Shown piece by piece: positions 10,870 to 23,730 of a DNA stretch of 64,000 nt. The DNA comes from Blastomyces gilchristii SLH14081 (lineage: Eukaryota; Ascomycota; Eurotiomycetes; Onygenales; Ajellomycetaceae): contig NW_003101682.1 of NCBI RefSeq assembly GCF_000003855.2, positions 1,491,148 to 1,555,147 of the forward strand, in the 5' to 3' direction. A program made the translations under genes and the position numbers. Below the pieces are notes generated by a model. The model did no database searches and had not been told where the DNA came from. It worked only from the letters and a program-made list of their open reading frames with translations. Within the stretch, counting starts at the first letter, position 1. The number at the start of each line of letters is the position of its first letter.

Positions 10870-13800
10870 ATGTCACAACCACCACGGGACGATGACTCCC
10901 TTCCTCCTGCGGGCCCTCCTCTACGGCGCGAGCGTGCACCTACCATTACAATAGATACGTCCGCTGTGAGCGCAGGCGGCGAGCTATCCCAACCCCAAGA
11001 TCCCCTAGATGGAACACAACCCACCCCGCGGATTCCACCCGAAGATTCAGATGCAGGCTCCAGACGCTCCGGCGAACCCCCATCCCCTACTGAGCTGCGC
11101 TCTGTTCAGTCCTTTGAGGGAAGGGATAAGGGAAGCCGCCCAACCTCGCCCCATAACGTTTCATCACCGACTACAAAATGGCCCGAAAGCCAATCCCAGA
11201 ACTTCTTAGCCGTTCCTGGAACTCGATCGCGGGTAAACTCTGTGGATTCCGAGGAGGCAGGCAATTCTCCTGGTTCTGTTGAGAGTGACACCTATGTTGC
11301 GTCCGCGCCTTCAGGTCAAGATCGCCGGTCACGAGATGTTGACCGTGATGTACACGACATTATAAGTGACCCAGATGCGCTGAAGCCGGATCCTGGCACG
11401 GAGGATGATTTTGTGGTCAAAGATAATAAATTCGCATTTACCCCGGGTCATTTGAACAAAATGCTGAATCCCAAAAGTCTATCCGCCTTCTACGCTCTCG
11501 GTGGACTCGCAGGGCTTGAAAAGGGACTACGATCAAATTGCCAGACAGGTCTCAGTCTCGATGAAACAACTTGGGAAGGGACGGTTAGCTTTGAGGAGGC
11601 GACAAAGCAGAGGAGTCGGGTTACCGTGCTGGATATGAAGATGCCCCCCCGCGTGATGAGCATGAAAGCGGACACCCATCACCACCATGCCAAGGAGCGC
11701 CAATTTATCGACCGGAAACGTGTCTTCAGCGATAATCGACTGCCAGCAAAGAAGGCTAAATCTATATGGGAACTCGCCTGGATCGCCTACAACGACAAAG
11801 TACTGATACTACTCTCGGTGGCGGCCGCTATATCTCTTGCCCTCGGAATATACCAGTCCATCACAGCCGCAGAGGGCGAACCCAGGATACAGTGGGTGGA
11901 AGGAGTGGCTATCATCGTTGCTATTGTTGTTGTGGTTGCTGTCGGTGCTGCCAATGACTGGCAGAAGGAACGGCAGTTTGTGAAGCTCAACAAGAAAAAG
12001 GAGGACCGGTCAGTCAAGGTTATACGGTCTGGAAAATCCGTGGAAATATCTGTTTATGATATTCTGGCTGGGGATGTGATGCACCTAGAACCAGGTGACA
12101 TGGTTCCCGTTGATGGCGTGTTTATTCAAGGGCACAACGTGAAATGTGATGAATCCTCCGCTACCGGCGAATCTGATCTGTTGCGGAAAGTCTCCGGGGC
12201 GGATGCATATCGAGCCATTGAAAACCATGAAAGCCTTGCAAAAATAGACCCGTTTATCTTGTCAGGAGCTAAAGTTTCTGAGGGTGTTGGCACGTTCCTT
12301 GTCACTTCCACCGGTGTTAATTCCAGCTACGGGAAAACTATGATGTCGCTCCAAGATGAGGGAGAGACAACGCCTTTACAGACGAAGCTTAACATTCTCG
12401 CTACATACATTGCGAAACTCGGTCTTGCAGCGGGTCTATTGCTCTTCGTGGTCTTGTTCATCAAATTTTTAGCGAGTTTGCAAAGTATTGCGGGCCCTAC
12501 TGCCAGAGGGCAAAATTTCCTTCAGATCTTCATCGTCGCCGTTACCATCATTGTTGTTGCAGTCCCAGAAGGATTACCGCTCGCTGTAACACTAGCACTG
12601 TCGTTCGCCACAAGCAGGATGTTAAAGGACAACAACTTGGTGCGTCTATTAAGAGCTTGCGAGACCATGGGTAATGCGACCACAATTTGCTCGGATAAGA
12701 CGGGTACACTGACCCAGAATAAAATGACTGTTATCGCCGGCACAATTGGAACCGCTTCTCGATTTGGCGACAAAGCTAGCCAGGGAATCTCTGGCCAAAA
12801 TGGCAGTAATCAAAATTCTCCTGCTGCAGAGGTAAACGACGTCACCCCGACGGAATGCATCGCCACATTATCATCTTCGGTGAAGGATCTTTTAAAACAA
12901 TCCATTGTGCTAAACTCAACGGCTTTCGAGGGTGATGAAGATGGCGTTACAACATTTATCGGGTCGAAAACCGAAACAGCACTCCTCAGCTTTGCTCGAG
13001 ATTATCTTGCCTTGGGTTCGCTTAGCGAAGAAAGATCTAATGCAACAATCGTTCAACTTATACCGTTCGATTCTGGTCGAAAATGCATGGGTGTCGTCAT
13101 GAAGCTGCCAAATGGGAAATTCAGGATGTTTGTTAAGGGCGCTTCCGAGATTCTCATTGCTAAATGCGCAAAAATCGTTCTCGATCCTGCTGGTGATTTA
13201 GCAGAAACGCCCCTTACGAACATCAACAGAACTACTCTTGAGGATATTGTAGAGAGTTACGCATCAAGGTCGCTACGCACAATTGGTATGGTCTACCGAG
13301 ATTATGATCAGTGGCCCCCTCGCGGCTCCCCTACACAAGAGGACGATCGCAGCATGGCTGTTTTCGAACCAATTTTCAAAGATATGGTCTTCCTAGGTGT
13401 AGTGGGTATTCAAGATCCTCTACGCCCGGGTGTTACGGAGTCTGTCATTCAGTGTCAAAAGGCTGGAGTGTTTGTTAGGATGGTTACCGGCGATAATTTA
13501 ACAACAGCTAAAGCTATAGCTCAAGAGTGTGGCATCTTTACGGCCGGCGGAGTTGCAATGGAGGGCCCGAGATTCCGGAAACTTAGTTCCCAGCAAATGA
13601 GCCAGCTCATCCCAAGATTGCAAGTCCTCGCACGATCTAGCCCAGAAGATAAAAAGATATTGGTTTCTCAACTGAAAAAGCTAGGGGAGACCGTTGCTGT
13701 CACTGGCGATGGTACTAACGATGCTCCAGCCCTGAAAGCAGCCGATGTTGGTTTCTCCATGGGTATTGCTGGCACCGAAGTTGCCAAGGAGGCTTCGGCT

Positions 13801-15425
13801 ATTATTCTCATGGACGACAATTTCACATCTATTGTGAAGGCCATATCTTGGGGAAGAACCGTTAATGATGCTGTGAAGAAATTTTTACAGGTAAACATTT
13901 CTTTCCTGTTCTTTCAAAACCTACCTAGTTGGTCTTTCTAATGTTTGGTTTCCCTTAGTTTCAAATCACGGTCAACATCACTGCTGTTATCGTCACCTTC
14001 GTGTCGGCCGTAGCCGATGAGGATGAGGAATCGGTACTTACAGCTGTTCAGCTGCTATGGGTCAATCTCATCATGGACTCATTCGCTGCCTTGGCTCTAG
14101 GTAACCCACCTGCATGATTTACGATTGCAAAGATGATGAAACTTCATCGCTAACTCTTACTTCAGCAACCGATCCCCCAACCGAAACCATTCTAGACCGG
14201 AAGCCTGAACCCAAATCTGCCCCATTAATCACGTTGACCATGTGGAAAATGATAATAGGACAATCGATCTACCAGCTTGTCGTCATATTCATTCTCAATT
14301 TCGCAGGAGAAAATATTCTTAACTACGACTTCAATGGGGGTAATCGGGAAAATGAAAGGGCCCGCTTTAAAGCCCTTATTTTCAACACCTTCGTTTTTAT
14401 GCAGATTTTCAATCAATACAAGTAAGGATGCCGCCACAGCAACGCTTCGAGCTAATATGGGATGCTAATACTATTCTGATCCGTTTTATAGTTCCCGACG
14501 TATTGACAATGGCTTCAATATATTCGAAGGATTACTCCGCAATCGATGGTTCATCGGCATCCAGTTTATTATCGTCGCCGGTCAGGTCCTTATCATCTTC
14601 GTTGGTGGTGAAGCGTTTCATACGAAACCTCTAAATGGTGTCGAGTGGGGCGTATCTATCATCCTAGGCCTCTTGTCCATGCCGATGGCTGTGATTATTC
14701 GGTTGATACCAGACGAGTTCATTCAAAAATTAATCCCTGAAGTCTGGACTCGCAAGAAGACGGGTCCACAAGTTTTCGTCTCCGACGAGGATCGCTTCGA
14801 GTGGAACCCTGCTCTACAGGAAATCAAAGATCAGCTGGCATTCCTCAAGACTGTCCGTGGTGGACGCCTCAATCACTTGAAGCACAAACTGAAACATCCG
14901 GAGATTTTGATCCCAAGATCCAGGAGTGGCTCGAGATCCCGAGATAGCTCTATCCCACAGACACCTGTCGACGGCGCGCAAGACGTTACATCGCCGCCCC
15001 CAGGAACTCCGGAATCACGCTCTCGCAACAGCCGGTCACGATCCAACTCAAATTTGAGACCGGCAGCGGTGATGGCAGGCGTAGTTGCTGGTAGTATTGG
15101 AGGTTGGTCGCCTGTGGGACGAGGCGTAGGAGAAGCAGATTCGCTCAAGTTTTCACGGTCCAGTCGACACTCGGGTCTCGGAGACCAGAAGGGAATTGAA
15201 GTCCATCCCGATACACGAGACGACGACCCCGTCGTCAGCGACTACCCATACTCCACTCACGTTCCTCCAAGCCAGAATCCAGACTTGGCACCAGATTTCC
15301 CGCATGGCCCTTCCCACTCGGGCCCTCCAAGTCACGGTCGACGATCCACTTCTAGGCAATCGAGGCAGTCGTCTAACAATAACACCAATAACAGGCCCCC
15401 AAGCCCAGCGGCTCCGCCGTCCTAA
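10870..15425 (+). CDS. P-type Ca2+-ATPase, PMCA/Pmc1 type (P2B)
   Basis: Predicted calcium pump that uses ATP to move Ca2+ from cytosol into vacuole or out of the cell. Four exons: 10870-13890, 13959-14100, 14166-14421 and 14492-15425; introns of 68, 65 and 70 bp with GT-AG ends; 1450 residues. A Ser/Pro-rich N-terminal region of about 170 residues precedes the core. Visible motifs: TGES (about 432-435, actuator), PEGLP (566-570, ion-binding helix M4), DKTGTLTQ with phosphorylated Asp609, and [11 protein letters not shown] (945-955). Hydrophobic segments lie near 311-331, 343-361, 515-537 and 550-580, with six more encoded by exons 2-4. The long Ser/Arg-rich tail ends in PPSPAAPPS. The PEGLP rather than PEGL-IV/SERCA pattern, plus closest-memory similarity to fungal Pmc1 proteins, support P2B. 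Location (vacuole or plasma membrane) cannot be read from sequence. The gene looks intact. Confidence 0.93.
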
Positions 15426-16414
15426 ATATTTCCTTAACTAAGTTTCTACATGCGAACAAATTTGGGTGGTAATAAGGGTGATTTTCGCTAATCTTTGCTG
15501 CAGAACTTGTCCTGCTCCTTTGTCCTTTACGTTTTGCCGCGGTCCGTTGCTGCGGGCAAACGTTTCTTTTAATTAATTCTAGGTCGAACCTAGAGTCTTA
15601 TTCCATTCCGCACTCCCACCTGAAATGCGACTTTTTGTTTGAGTCAGATATGTTCAATACTGAGTAGAATGCGCGTTTGGGTCTATCAAAAATACTTTTG
15701 TACTAAAATGAAAAAAAAAAGGAAAAAAAGGGAAAAAAAAGGGAAAAAAGCGCAGTACAACATTTGCATAAGCTTGGCGTGTGGTTGGGGCCTGTTTTAT
15801 TTTCTTCTATTTTTTCCTTTCCTCTTGACTGACTTGTTTCCCTTTCCTTTCCTCCTACCTTTCTTCCGACGGAGGCCACTTTTTTTCCATTTTTCTTTCT
15901 CTATCTCAGCTACCCCGGCTATCGTTTTACTTATTTTATATGTTACATTTATCATGCCGCTGTCCCGGCCCAGGCCTTCGTTAGATTATCTTTTACTCTG
16001 CTCACTTCCCATTCTCATTTCTCCAGTTTACTTTTTTTGCCTCGCCATCTCGTCGTGGGCATTTCATCTACACACTTCACTTTTGTTTCTGAATGCTTTC
16101 ATTTTGTTTTTCATGGCCTCCCCTTGATTGCATCCGCCCACTTCCCTATTTTCTTCCTCTTTTCCTGCCAATTATTTCTTTATAATAGTAAAGATCTATT
16201 CTCCTCGTTTTCTATTTTCGATTACTGATATTTTCTTCTCTCTTCTCTTGACTTCTATTTGCTTGCCCCTTGGCCAATTTCGCAGAGAGGTTAGGGACAC
16301 CTTTTTAATTCGGAAACCTGTGGATTCTCTCATCCAGCTTGTTTCCCTTTTTCCTTTCGGCGTCTTTGAAATACTACCCTGGTTGCGGATTTTTTTTCTC
16401 CCGTCTCCCGTTCT

Positions 16415-16417
<3 letters not shown>

Positions 16418-16457
<40 letters not shown>
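16418..16457. repeat. Poly-T run, 40 bases
   Basis: Uninterrupted T tract in intergenic DNA downstream of the Ca2+-ATPase gene. Confidence 0.9.
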
Positions 16458-16462
<5 letters not shown>

Positions 16463-17004
16463 GTACTCTTATCTTCTAACTATAGACGTTTGGGCGTGTG
16501 TTGCCAAATAGGGAACATCATAATTAATATCAGGTTACTTGAGAAATTTCCACACTTACAATTTTTGGCTTGGGGCTATTTGCTATACATTCTGAGAGGA
16601 AGGACTCATATATGTCCGTGAATCACTCACTATGTTTGAAAAACCTGATATGATAATGATTGGCTATGCTTGCCTTCGGAATAACTTTGTGTAGTTGAGC
16701 ATTGGAGCATTTGACGGTGTCTTTTTTGTCTTTTTTTGCCGCGCGCTAATGTAGACAACAAGCAGAGCAGACCTGAAGACACCAATTATAGATTTCTCTT
16801 ATCCATGCTTACTGAGTAAAGTTAAAGCCCTACCTACCGTCAAATCCCAGAATGACATCCCTTCCTTTCCCCCTGGCTTGCATCTCGCCCTGGAGCACTG
16901 CGAAAGTAAGCAGCCAGTCTGGGTTCCCCGACCCAAAAACCCTTAGCAGCCTTGCTCTCATAGGCCTAATTCTTTGAAAATGTTAAAGATATGACGAGGA
17001 AATT

Positions 17005-17005
<1 letters not shown>

Positions 17006-17052
<47 letters not shown>
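17006..17052. repeat. Poly-T run, 47 bases
   Basis: Longest homopolymer in the window, intergenic. Its length as assembled is probably approximate. Confidence 0.9.
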
Positions 17053-17053
<1 letters not shown>

Positions 17054-18085
17054 TTGCATGTTGATGGGGATGTGTGGCAAAGCTCTCTCCAACATGAGCC
17101 TGAACAATTCTCCCGGTCACATTTATCCATTTTTATATCAGTCCACGACGTCAGAGACTAAGTTTACCTACCCCAGCAAACCGATCGAAAGTAAGCAGTA
17201 GTTAGTAGCCACGGTTGATCGAATTGGTGCCTCCCCCCACGGCCTGCCTAACTAACCATGCTGTCTGTCATTCTGGCCAGTTGTCTGAGAATTTTCACAC
17301 TCGATCTGTTATTTGAGGATACAACTCTAGTGTTCACACAGGAGGAGCGAGCACAAAAAAAAAAAAAAAAAAAAAAAAAAAGTTCGTGAACAGGCCGTAG
17401 GAGCTGAGCTCTCTCTATCGGATTCCTGATGAGTTTAATTTCCCCAGCTGAAATAGAGTGGACAATTATCAATTCTCATTCCGAGCTGTTGTTTTTGTTG
17501 CTGCTGCTGTTGTCGCCGGTGGGTCAAGACTCAAAGGTGCAGTAACTAGTTAACTAGAGCAAATGGCCTGCACAAGCGGAGAAATTCACATTTGCCGTGT
17601 GGACCAATTCTTGCATAATTCACCAGACAAGCTGCCTTGGTTGTTCCTAGTTCCCTCGGGCCGGCGACGCGGGGGTCCGGGGATGGCGCGAATGTCAAAT
17701 GAACATCGAGCGACAGACGAGGGGGTGATGATGCCTTCAAGGATCAAATCAAGTGGGAGATCTCCAAGCCCGTGAAACAAAGCTCGTGTGGTGGCTGCAA
17801 GACTCACTTTTTTGCCGCAACCTCATTCGTACTATCTATCACCCAATGTTCCCACACAGAGAGCAAGGATGAGCTGGCTTTGTGGATTGCTTCTTATTAA
17901 ACTACACCGAGTACGGAGTACATAACTAACTACCAAGCGACTCCTCGCCTCTTCTTCTTCTAAATTCCCGACTGTCTCTCTCTGTCTTAGCTTCTGCTGG
18001 ACAAACATAGGAGCGGAACCGGGCCCTTTCAATCCTCCTCTCCTAGTTGCTGTCTAGCCTTAATCTCTACGCCAATCGAGTCGCC

Positions 18086-19555
18086 ATGTCCTCCATAATA
18101 GATTCCTCTGCCATATTCTCTGTGGCCCAAAAACTGCTCGCGACTGCGAAGCCATGGGCCACCATCCCCTTCTTGGGCCCTGCGGTCTATCTGATTACAG
18201 TGGCGCTACTCCGCAACAGAAGGATAAAGAAGAACGTAAAGAAATTCAACTACACGACTCGACAGTCGATGGCCCGGATGAGTGATGATGACGCATGGAA
18301 CATTCTCCTAGACGCTGGCCAGATGGAGTTCCCCTTCACTTATCTTAAGGCGCTGCAATTCGCTTTATTTAGGGTACGTTCGATTTCCTCAACCTTTTAT
18401 CACGCTCGAATGCCCTCTTCTACACGTCCTATAAAAACCGCTTAACTAACTGGTAAACTTGATATCTACCACGTCTGTGGCATAGACCTATGGAATCCCC
18501 ACCATCTCCAAAACCCTGGTGCAAACCGGCCAATTTGCCAAACCTGAATTCTCGATGAAACGGTATGCGGATACATCTGTGCTGATTGCAGAGTTCGTGG
18601 GCAACCCCCCTTCTTCAGAACGTGGTAAAGCGGCAATCGCCCGCATGAACTACCTCCACCACGGGTATAGAATGTCCGGGAAAATCCTCGATGACGACAT
18701 GCTCTATACTCTAAGTCTGTTCGCACTAGAGCCAATTCGCTGGATCAACAGGTACGAGTGGCGCCAGGCTTCTGATCTCGAAGTGTGTGCTATTGGCACC
18801 TTCTGGAAGAGCGTAGGAGATGCTATGGAAATTAGTTTCGAGAATCTACCATCGTCCAAAACAGGGTTCAAGGATGGTATCCAATTTTGGGAAGAACTCA
18901 GAGTGTGGAGCGAGGGTTACGAGGAGAGAGCTATGATTCCCAGTGACTGGAACAAGAAGAATGCCGACCAGACTGTCGCAGTTCTCCTGTGGGATTATCC
19001 TGCTTTAATGAGACCTCTGGCTCGGAATATGGTGGTTTATATGATGGATGACCGCCTGCGGGAGGCGATGCTGTAAGCGTCTTCCTTTTATCTTATTTTC
19101 TAACCCGCAATAATCCCTACGAACGAACAACTAACTCCCACGCGATATGCAGGTACGAGAAGCCGCATGCCCTATACAAAATTGCCTTTGCTGCAGCTTT
19201 CAAGCTTCGAAAATGGTTTCTCCGTTACCTCTCCCTTCCCCGTCCGGAGTTCATGCGGTTCCACCGCATCGCTCCAGGCACCAGTTCAGAAGCTCGTTAT
19301 TGTTTACGCAACTGGGAAGGAGCACCATTCTACATCGAACCAACCTTCATGAATCGGTGGGGACTTCGTGCATGGTACACATGGCTTCGGGGGATGCCAC
19401 TTCCGGGTGACAACCCCGAACATTGCCCGAACGGATATTATCTCCCTGACGTCGGGCCAAAGAAATTCGAGGGCAAGGGGCATGACCAGGTCAAGAAGAC
19501 AATGGAGCGGTTACATACAGAGCGAACCGGCCAGTGTCCATTCCTTTTCAAATAA
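18086..19555 (+). CDS. MpaB-like ER-bound oxygenase (DUF2236 family)
   Basis: Three exons: 18086-18373, 18486-19072 and 19153-19555; introns 112 and 80 bp; 425 residues. The ATG at 18086 is chosen because the open frame upstream has only a TTG. Residues about 25-45 form a hydrophobic helix followed by RNRRIKKNVKK, a likely membrane anchor with a basic cytosolic flank. The body matches the DUF2236 family: MNYLHHGY, then DDDMLYTLSLFALEPIRWI, then YEWR and GTFWKSVGDAMEI. DUF2236 covers MpaB of mycophenolic acid biosynthesis and bacterial latex-clearing oxygenases, where a His-rich helical core holds haem. Substrate here is unknown. No biosynthetic backbone gene lies nearby, so a secondary-metabolite role is not indicated. 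The frame is intact. Confidence 0.8.
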
Positions 19556-20265
19556 ATAGACTTACCTTGAAATTGCGGTTTGACTTGGAAGTATGAGATA
19601 CCCTGACCCTTTCAACTTGCCGTGGGATTTTACAAATGAAGGATGCAGGGGAACAAAGATGAGAGGCCGCTAGGCTGAAAAGATTTCTCGTAGATCGACT
19701 TATGCGGTTACCAGAACCATTTCCTCCTGAATTACATATGTCTTTTTTTTCTTTCTCTCTCTAGTGGGTCAACTGAACTTCTACACGAACTACGCAGTAC
19801 ATGCAAGAAGCTTCCTCAAGGGGTTCGGCGGGAACTTCAACATTATACGCAGCTAGACAAAGATAATATAGCTATCTCTATAACAAATGCCCGCTGTGGA
19901 ATAATGTCCTGATTGTTTTCTTCCATCTTGATGTTTGTGCAGGTGGGTGTGCTAGCTTTAAGGTTTCTCAATCCAGCTCCCAATTAGGCCTAGGGCGATC
20001 GGATAAGCTTAAGTTGACCGCACCAGCAACTACCCGGGGCTAGCCGCACACATCCATGTTTAGCCTGTCCCCGCCGCAAGTTCGCGGTTGCGTGATGTCA
20101 GCGCTGGTGCAAAATATGCCGCGTAGCTCTTATATACACAGTTACATATGTCATTTGTGATGGAAAATTGGACCGCCTCAAGGGATCCTTGTATGGCCTT
20201 ATATAATAGCCGCAAAAGCTGCATCTTCCCCTCATCTTCCCACTCCCCCTGTTCTTCGTTGAAGC
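19556..20265. other. Intergenic region before the P5C dehydrogenase gene
   Basis: About 700 bases without a supported gene. A short CT-rich stretch lies at 19741-19763. The last 200 bases presumably include the promoter and leader of the dehydrogenase gene. Confidence 0.5.
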
Positions 20266-22626
20266 ATGCTCCTGTCAATTGCGCATAGGACATATACCTT
20301 CGCAAATCTCGCTCGAAGCGGCGGAAGGATCACATTCCTCAACAGCCGCTATACAAAGGGACGAAAACCGCCTATATTCTTACCATATATTACTAGAGGA
20401 AACATGGCCACTTTAGCGACCTTCAAGCCGCCCGCGGTGCAAAATGAGCCAACTGTGAGTCCTTCATGCTCTTTAGGATCTTTGTTTGTTCGGATGGAAG
20501 GATGCTGAGGGGGGGGAGGTGAACGGCCAATCTTCGGATGCGGATCATGGAAATAACTATCTAACTGCTTGCCCTCCACCGAGGTGGGGAAACCTCCAAC
20601 GAACAGCTAAACTACGCCAGAGGCTCACCGGAGCGGGAGAAGCTTGCGAGTGCAATTGCTGCGTTCAAGAAACAGGCTCCTTTACAGATTCCCCTTGTTA
20701 TTAATGGGGAGGACGTACGTAACCTACATTTCTTTCTTTCTTTCTTTTTTTTCTTTTTTTTCTTTTTTTTTTTTTCTTTTTCTTTTTCTTTTTTTTTTTT
20801 TTTGCCCATATTTTGCCCTTAAACCACAATCTGCCGTCAGCAGCGCAAAGTAGAAATAACAATCGATAAAAGCAATCGAACAACTAATCATTCCCTCTCA
20901 TTCCTCTTCACAGGTAACAACGGCCTCCGAAGTGCAAACTCAACTCAACCCGTCCGCCTACAAGACCACTCCTGTCGCCAGGTTCCAAGCGGCTGGCCCA
21001 CAGGAAGTCAACTTGGCCATAGACACAGCGTTAGCTGCGAAGAAGGCTTGGGAGACATTGCCCTTTGCCGACCGAGCGGCGGTCTTCTTGAAAGCTGCTC
21101 ATCTCGTGAGTACCAAGTATCGGTATGAGCTGATGGCGGCAACGATGGTGGGCCAGGGGAAGAATGCGTGGCAGGCCGAGATTGATGCTGCGGCTGAGTT
21201 GTGTGACTTCTTGAGGTCAGTTTGTATCCTTGGTCGGTCGTTTATAGATTTTATCTCGTTTGGGTTACGGGATGGGATGCTGACATGTGGGTAATTATGA
21301 ATAGGTTCAATGTCCAGTATGCTGCTGAGATATACACACAGCAGCCGGTCCATAATGCTCCCGGGGTTTGGAAGTCAGTCCTCCTCCTTCTTAACATCTG
21401 TTCCCCTTTCAGACCGAATTACTCGAGCAAAGTCGAGTTTCTTTTCCCTAAACAAACAACTAACATCCCCTCTTCCACCACCAAGCCGATTGGAATATCG
21501 CCCCCTTGAAGGCTTCGTCTACGCCGTCTCGCCATTCAACTTCACCGCTATCGGAGGCAACCTCCCCGCTGCCCCTGCGCTCATGGGAAACGTAGTGGTC
21601 TGGAAACCATCCCCATTCGCCGTCGCAGCAAATTACCTAACCTACAGTATCCTCGTCGAAGCCGGACTCCCGCGCGGGGTCATCCAATTCGTCACCGGCG
21701 ACGCAGAACAAATCACAAAAACGGTCCTCGACCACCCCCACTTCGCCGCCTTGCATTACACAGGCAGCACAGCAGTCTTCCGCTCTCTCTACGGCAAAAT
21801 CGCTCAGGGCGTGGCAGACGGCAAATACATCAGCTACCCGCGCATCGTCGGTGAGACAGGCGGGAAGAACTTCCACCTCATCCACCGCAGCGCCGATATC
21901 CCCAATGCAGTGAAGAACACCGTGCGCGCCGCCTTTGAGTTCCAGGGCCAGAAATGCAGCGCCTGCTCGCGCGCCTACGTGCCCTCAAGCATCTGGCCTG
22001 AATTCCGCGGCCAGCTCGTCGCGGAGACCAAGGCGCTGAAAATCGGGGATCCGGAGGATTTCTCCAACTTCATGGGCCCTGTGATCCATGCGGCGGCATT
22101 TAAGAAGCTCTCGTCCGCCATCGATGAGGCGAATAAGGATTCCCGCCTCGAGTTGCTGGCTGGCGGCAGCTATAGCGATGAGACGGGCTACTTCATCCAC
22201 CCGACCGTCTACGCGACGACCGATGCGACGCATCCGATTCTCAGTACGGAGTACTTCGGCCCCATCTTGGCCGTCCTTGTGTACGATGATGGTGCTGACG
22301 GGGCAGGAGGATCAAGCGCGTTTGAATCCATTTGTAAAACCATCGATGCGACTAGCCCGTACGCGCTGACGGGGGCGATATTTGCGCAAGACCGCGCGGC
22401 GGTGTCGTATGCGGAAGACGCGCTGCGGAGCGCTGCGGGGAACTTTTATATCAATGTTAAGTGTACGGGGGCTGTGGTGGGCCAGCAGCCGTTCGGGGGC
22501 GCGAGGGCGTCCGGTACGAATGACAAGGCGGGGAGTATTGGGTTGTTGAATCGGTTTGTGAGTGTTAGGGCGTTGAAGGAGGAGTTTGAGGGGCTGCAGA
22601 AGGTGAAGTATGTTAGTAACGAGTAA
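20266..22626 (+). CDS. Delta-1-pyrroline-5-carboxylate dehydrogenase, mitochondrial
   Basis: Second step of proline catabolism: NAD-dependent oxidation of pyrroline-5-carboxylate/glutamate semialdehyde to glutamate in the mitochondrial matrix. Five exons: 20266-20454, 20607-20714, 20914-21215, 21305-21373 and 21486-22626; introns 152, 199, 89 and 112 bp; 602 residues. The Arg-rich, acid-free N-terminus (MLLSIAHRTYTFANLARSGG) fits a mitochondrial presequence; a second in-frame ATG at 20404 is possible. The aldehyde dehydrogenase core is clear: FADRAAVFLKAA, YAVSPFNFTAIGGN, VVWKPSP, GETGGKNFHLIH with general-base Glu near 346, and FEFQGQKCSACSR with catalytic Cys near 380. Intron 2 contains a long T-rich tract. 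Orthologue by memory: prnC of Aspergillus nidulans / PUT2 of yeast; no proline-cluster partner is adjacent. Confidence 0.93.
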
Positions 22627-23730
22627 GAAGGGGGGTTGGCGATGGGTCGACGGGTAAGACCTGAGGGGCAACTGCCTGTTTCGCCCGTTTCCATTTTCGA
22701 ATCTGATCTGGCGCATTGTTGGGTGTGGGGGGGGGGGTTATGGTGGAGGGAGGTTATGATTGAAGTTAGTTGGCAACATGTACGTTATCACTAAATAACG
22801 TATTCGAATAGGTAAATATTCTAGGTGGTTATGAGAAGAAAATGAGCAGCGATAGTAGAGCAATGATTCTTTCATCTCGCTAAAACAATCCCAATAAATA
22901 TCACCAATCATCACCTCGACGAAATATCAAGTATATAAATGTATATAACCACCCACCCTCTTTCATACTATCACAGAGAAAATCAAAGCTACCCCCTTAA
23001 AAGCAATTCACACACAGCCTTCACACATACTTTTTTACCCTTCAGCTCTGAGGATGTAGTCCTCTTTACTTCACGTAAGGAGGGCAGGGGGTACTAAAGC
23101 CCCTTAGCTTTAGCGATTGCCCACAAATCAAGAATCGAACTTCCCAAGCTGAGAGCCATGTAAGACAACAGTGTTGAAAGGACAGAGCCTACTGCGTATA
23201 CTGCGTATACCAATATACACATGGCCGATTGATTATATGATTGCAAGTTATCCCCTTAGGGTAATTCTTTCCCCGATCTGTCGATGTTTGTCTGCCTTGA
23301 CTGGTTCGTTCCTGGCGAGCCAACGTTTTGGGGCGAGGTTCCAGGACACCGCTAGTCCCAAACAGACCACACTAGCGCTGCTATAGGACTAGTAGCAAGC
23401 TGGCACAACAACGCTAGGCCGAGTTGGGACGGGACTTGTAAACATCTAGCCGAGCGCGGACTAGCGCGACAACACAACAGCAGCACGGTCCCCCCGGCGC
23501 TTCTCAGCCTCTGCTGTTTGTTTCTCCTCGTCCCTTGTTTCTTCTCTTCTTCTTCCTCCTCCTCTTCCTCTTCTGCTCACCGCCCCCAGTTCAACCTCCT
23601 CCTCCTCCTCCTCCTCCACCACCACCACCACCACCACCATCATCACCTTTTTGTGATACCCGTCTCCTTGCTTGCTTTCTGCTCGACTTCATCACTCCTC
23701 ACTCCTCCATCACTACTCCCACAGCCCACC
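22627..23730. other. Intergenic region upstream of beta-tubulin
   Basis: About 1.1 kb without a supported gene. The last 200 bases are the CT-rich leader of the tubulin gene, with TCC/CTC units and CCA units at about 23550-23645; open frames there translate to Ser, Pro or His runs and are not genes. The span 23040-23120 contains CTTTAC-rich sequence of no recognised function. Confidence 0.5.
23550..23645 (+). repeat. Trinucleotide microsatellite in the beta-tubulin leader
   Basis: TCC/CTC units followed by about eight CCA units lie 85-180 bases upstream of the tubulin ATG. Pyrimidine-rich leaders are common near strongly expressed fungal genes; effect here unknown. Confidence 0.7.

Larger units (their letters stand above)
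15426..18085. other. Intergenic region between the Ca2+-ATPase and MpaB-like genes
   Basis: About 2.7 kb with no supported gene. Open frames at 15639-16511 are pyrimidine-rich translations with long Phe/Leu runs and are not believed. The region carries T40 (16418-16457), T47 (17006-17052) and A27 (17355-17381) tracts and an ACGGAGTAC word near 17913. The terminator of the ATPase gene and promoter of the next gene must lie here but I cannot place them. Confidence 0.5.

Noticed and set aside
15639..16511. Overlapping open frames of 127 and 162 codons downstream of the Ca2+-ATPase
   Set aside because: Translations are long Phe/Leu/Ser/Pro runs from CT-rich DNA ending in a poly-T tract, with no family resemblance.
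18047..18085. Earlier start for the MpaB-like protein
   Set aside because: The open frame begins at TTG; the first ATG, at 18086, is in good context and precedes the membrane helix.
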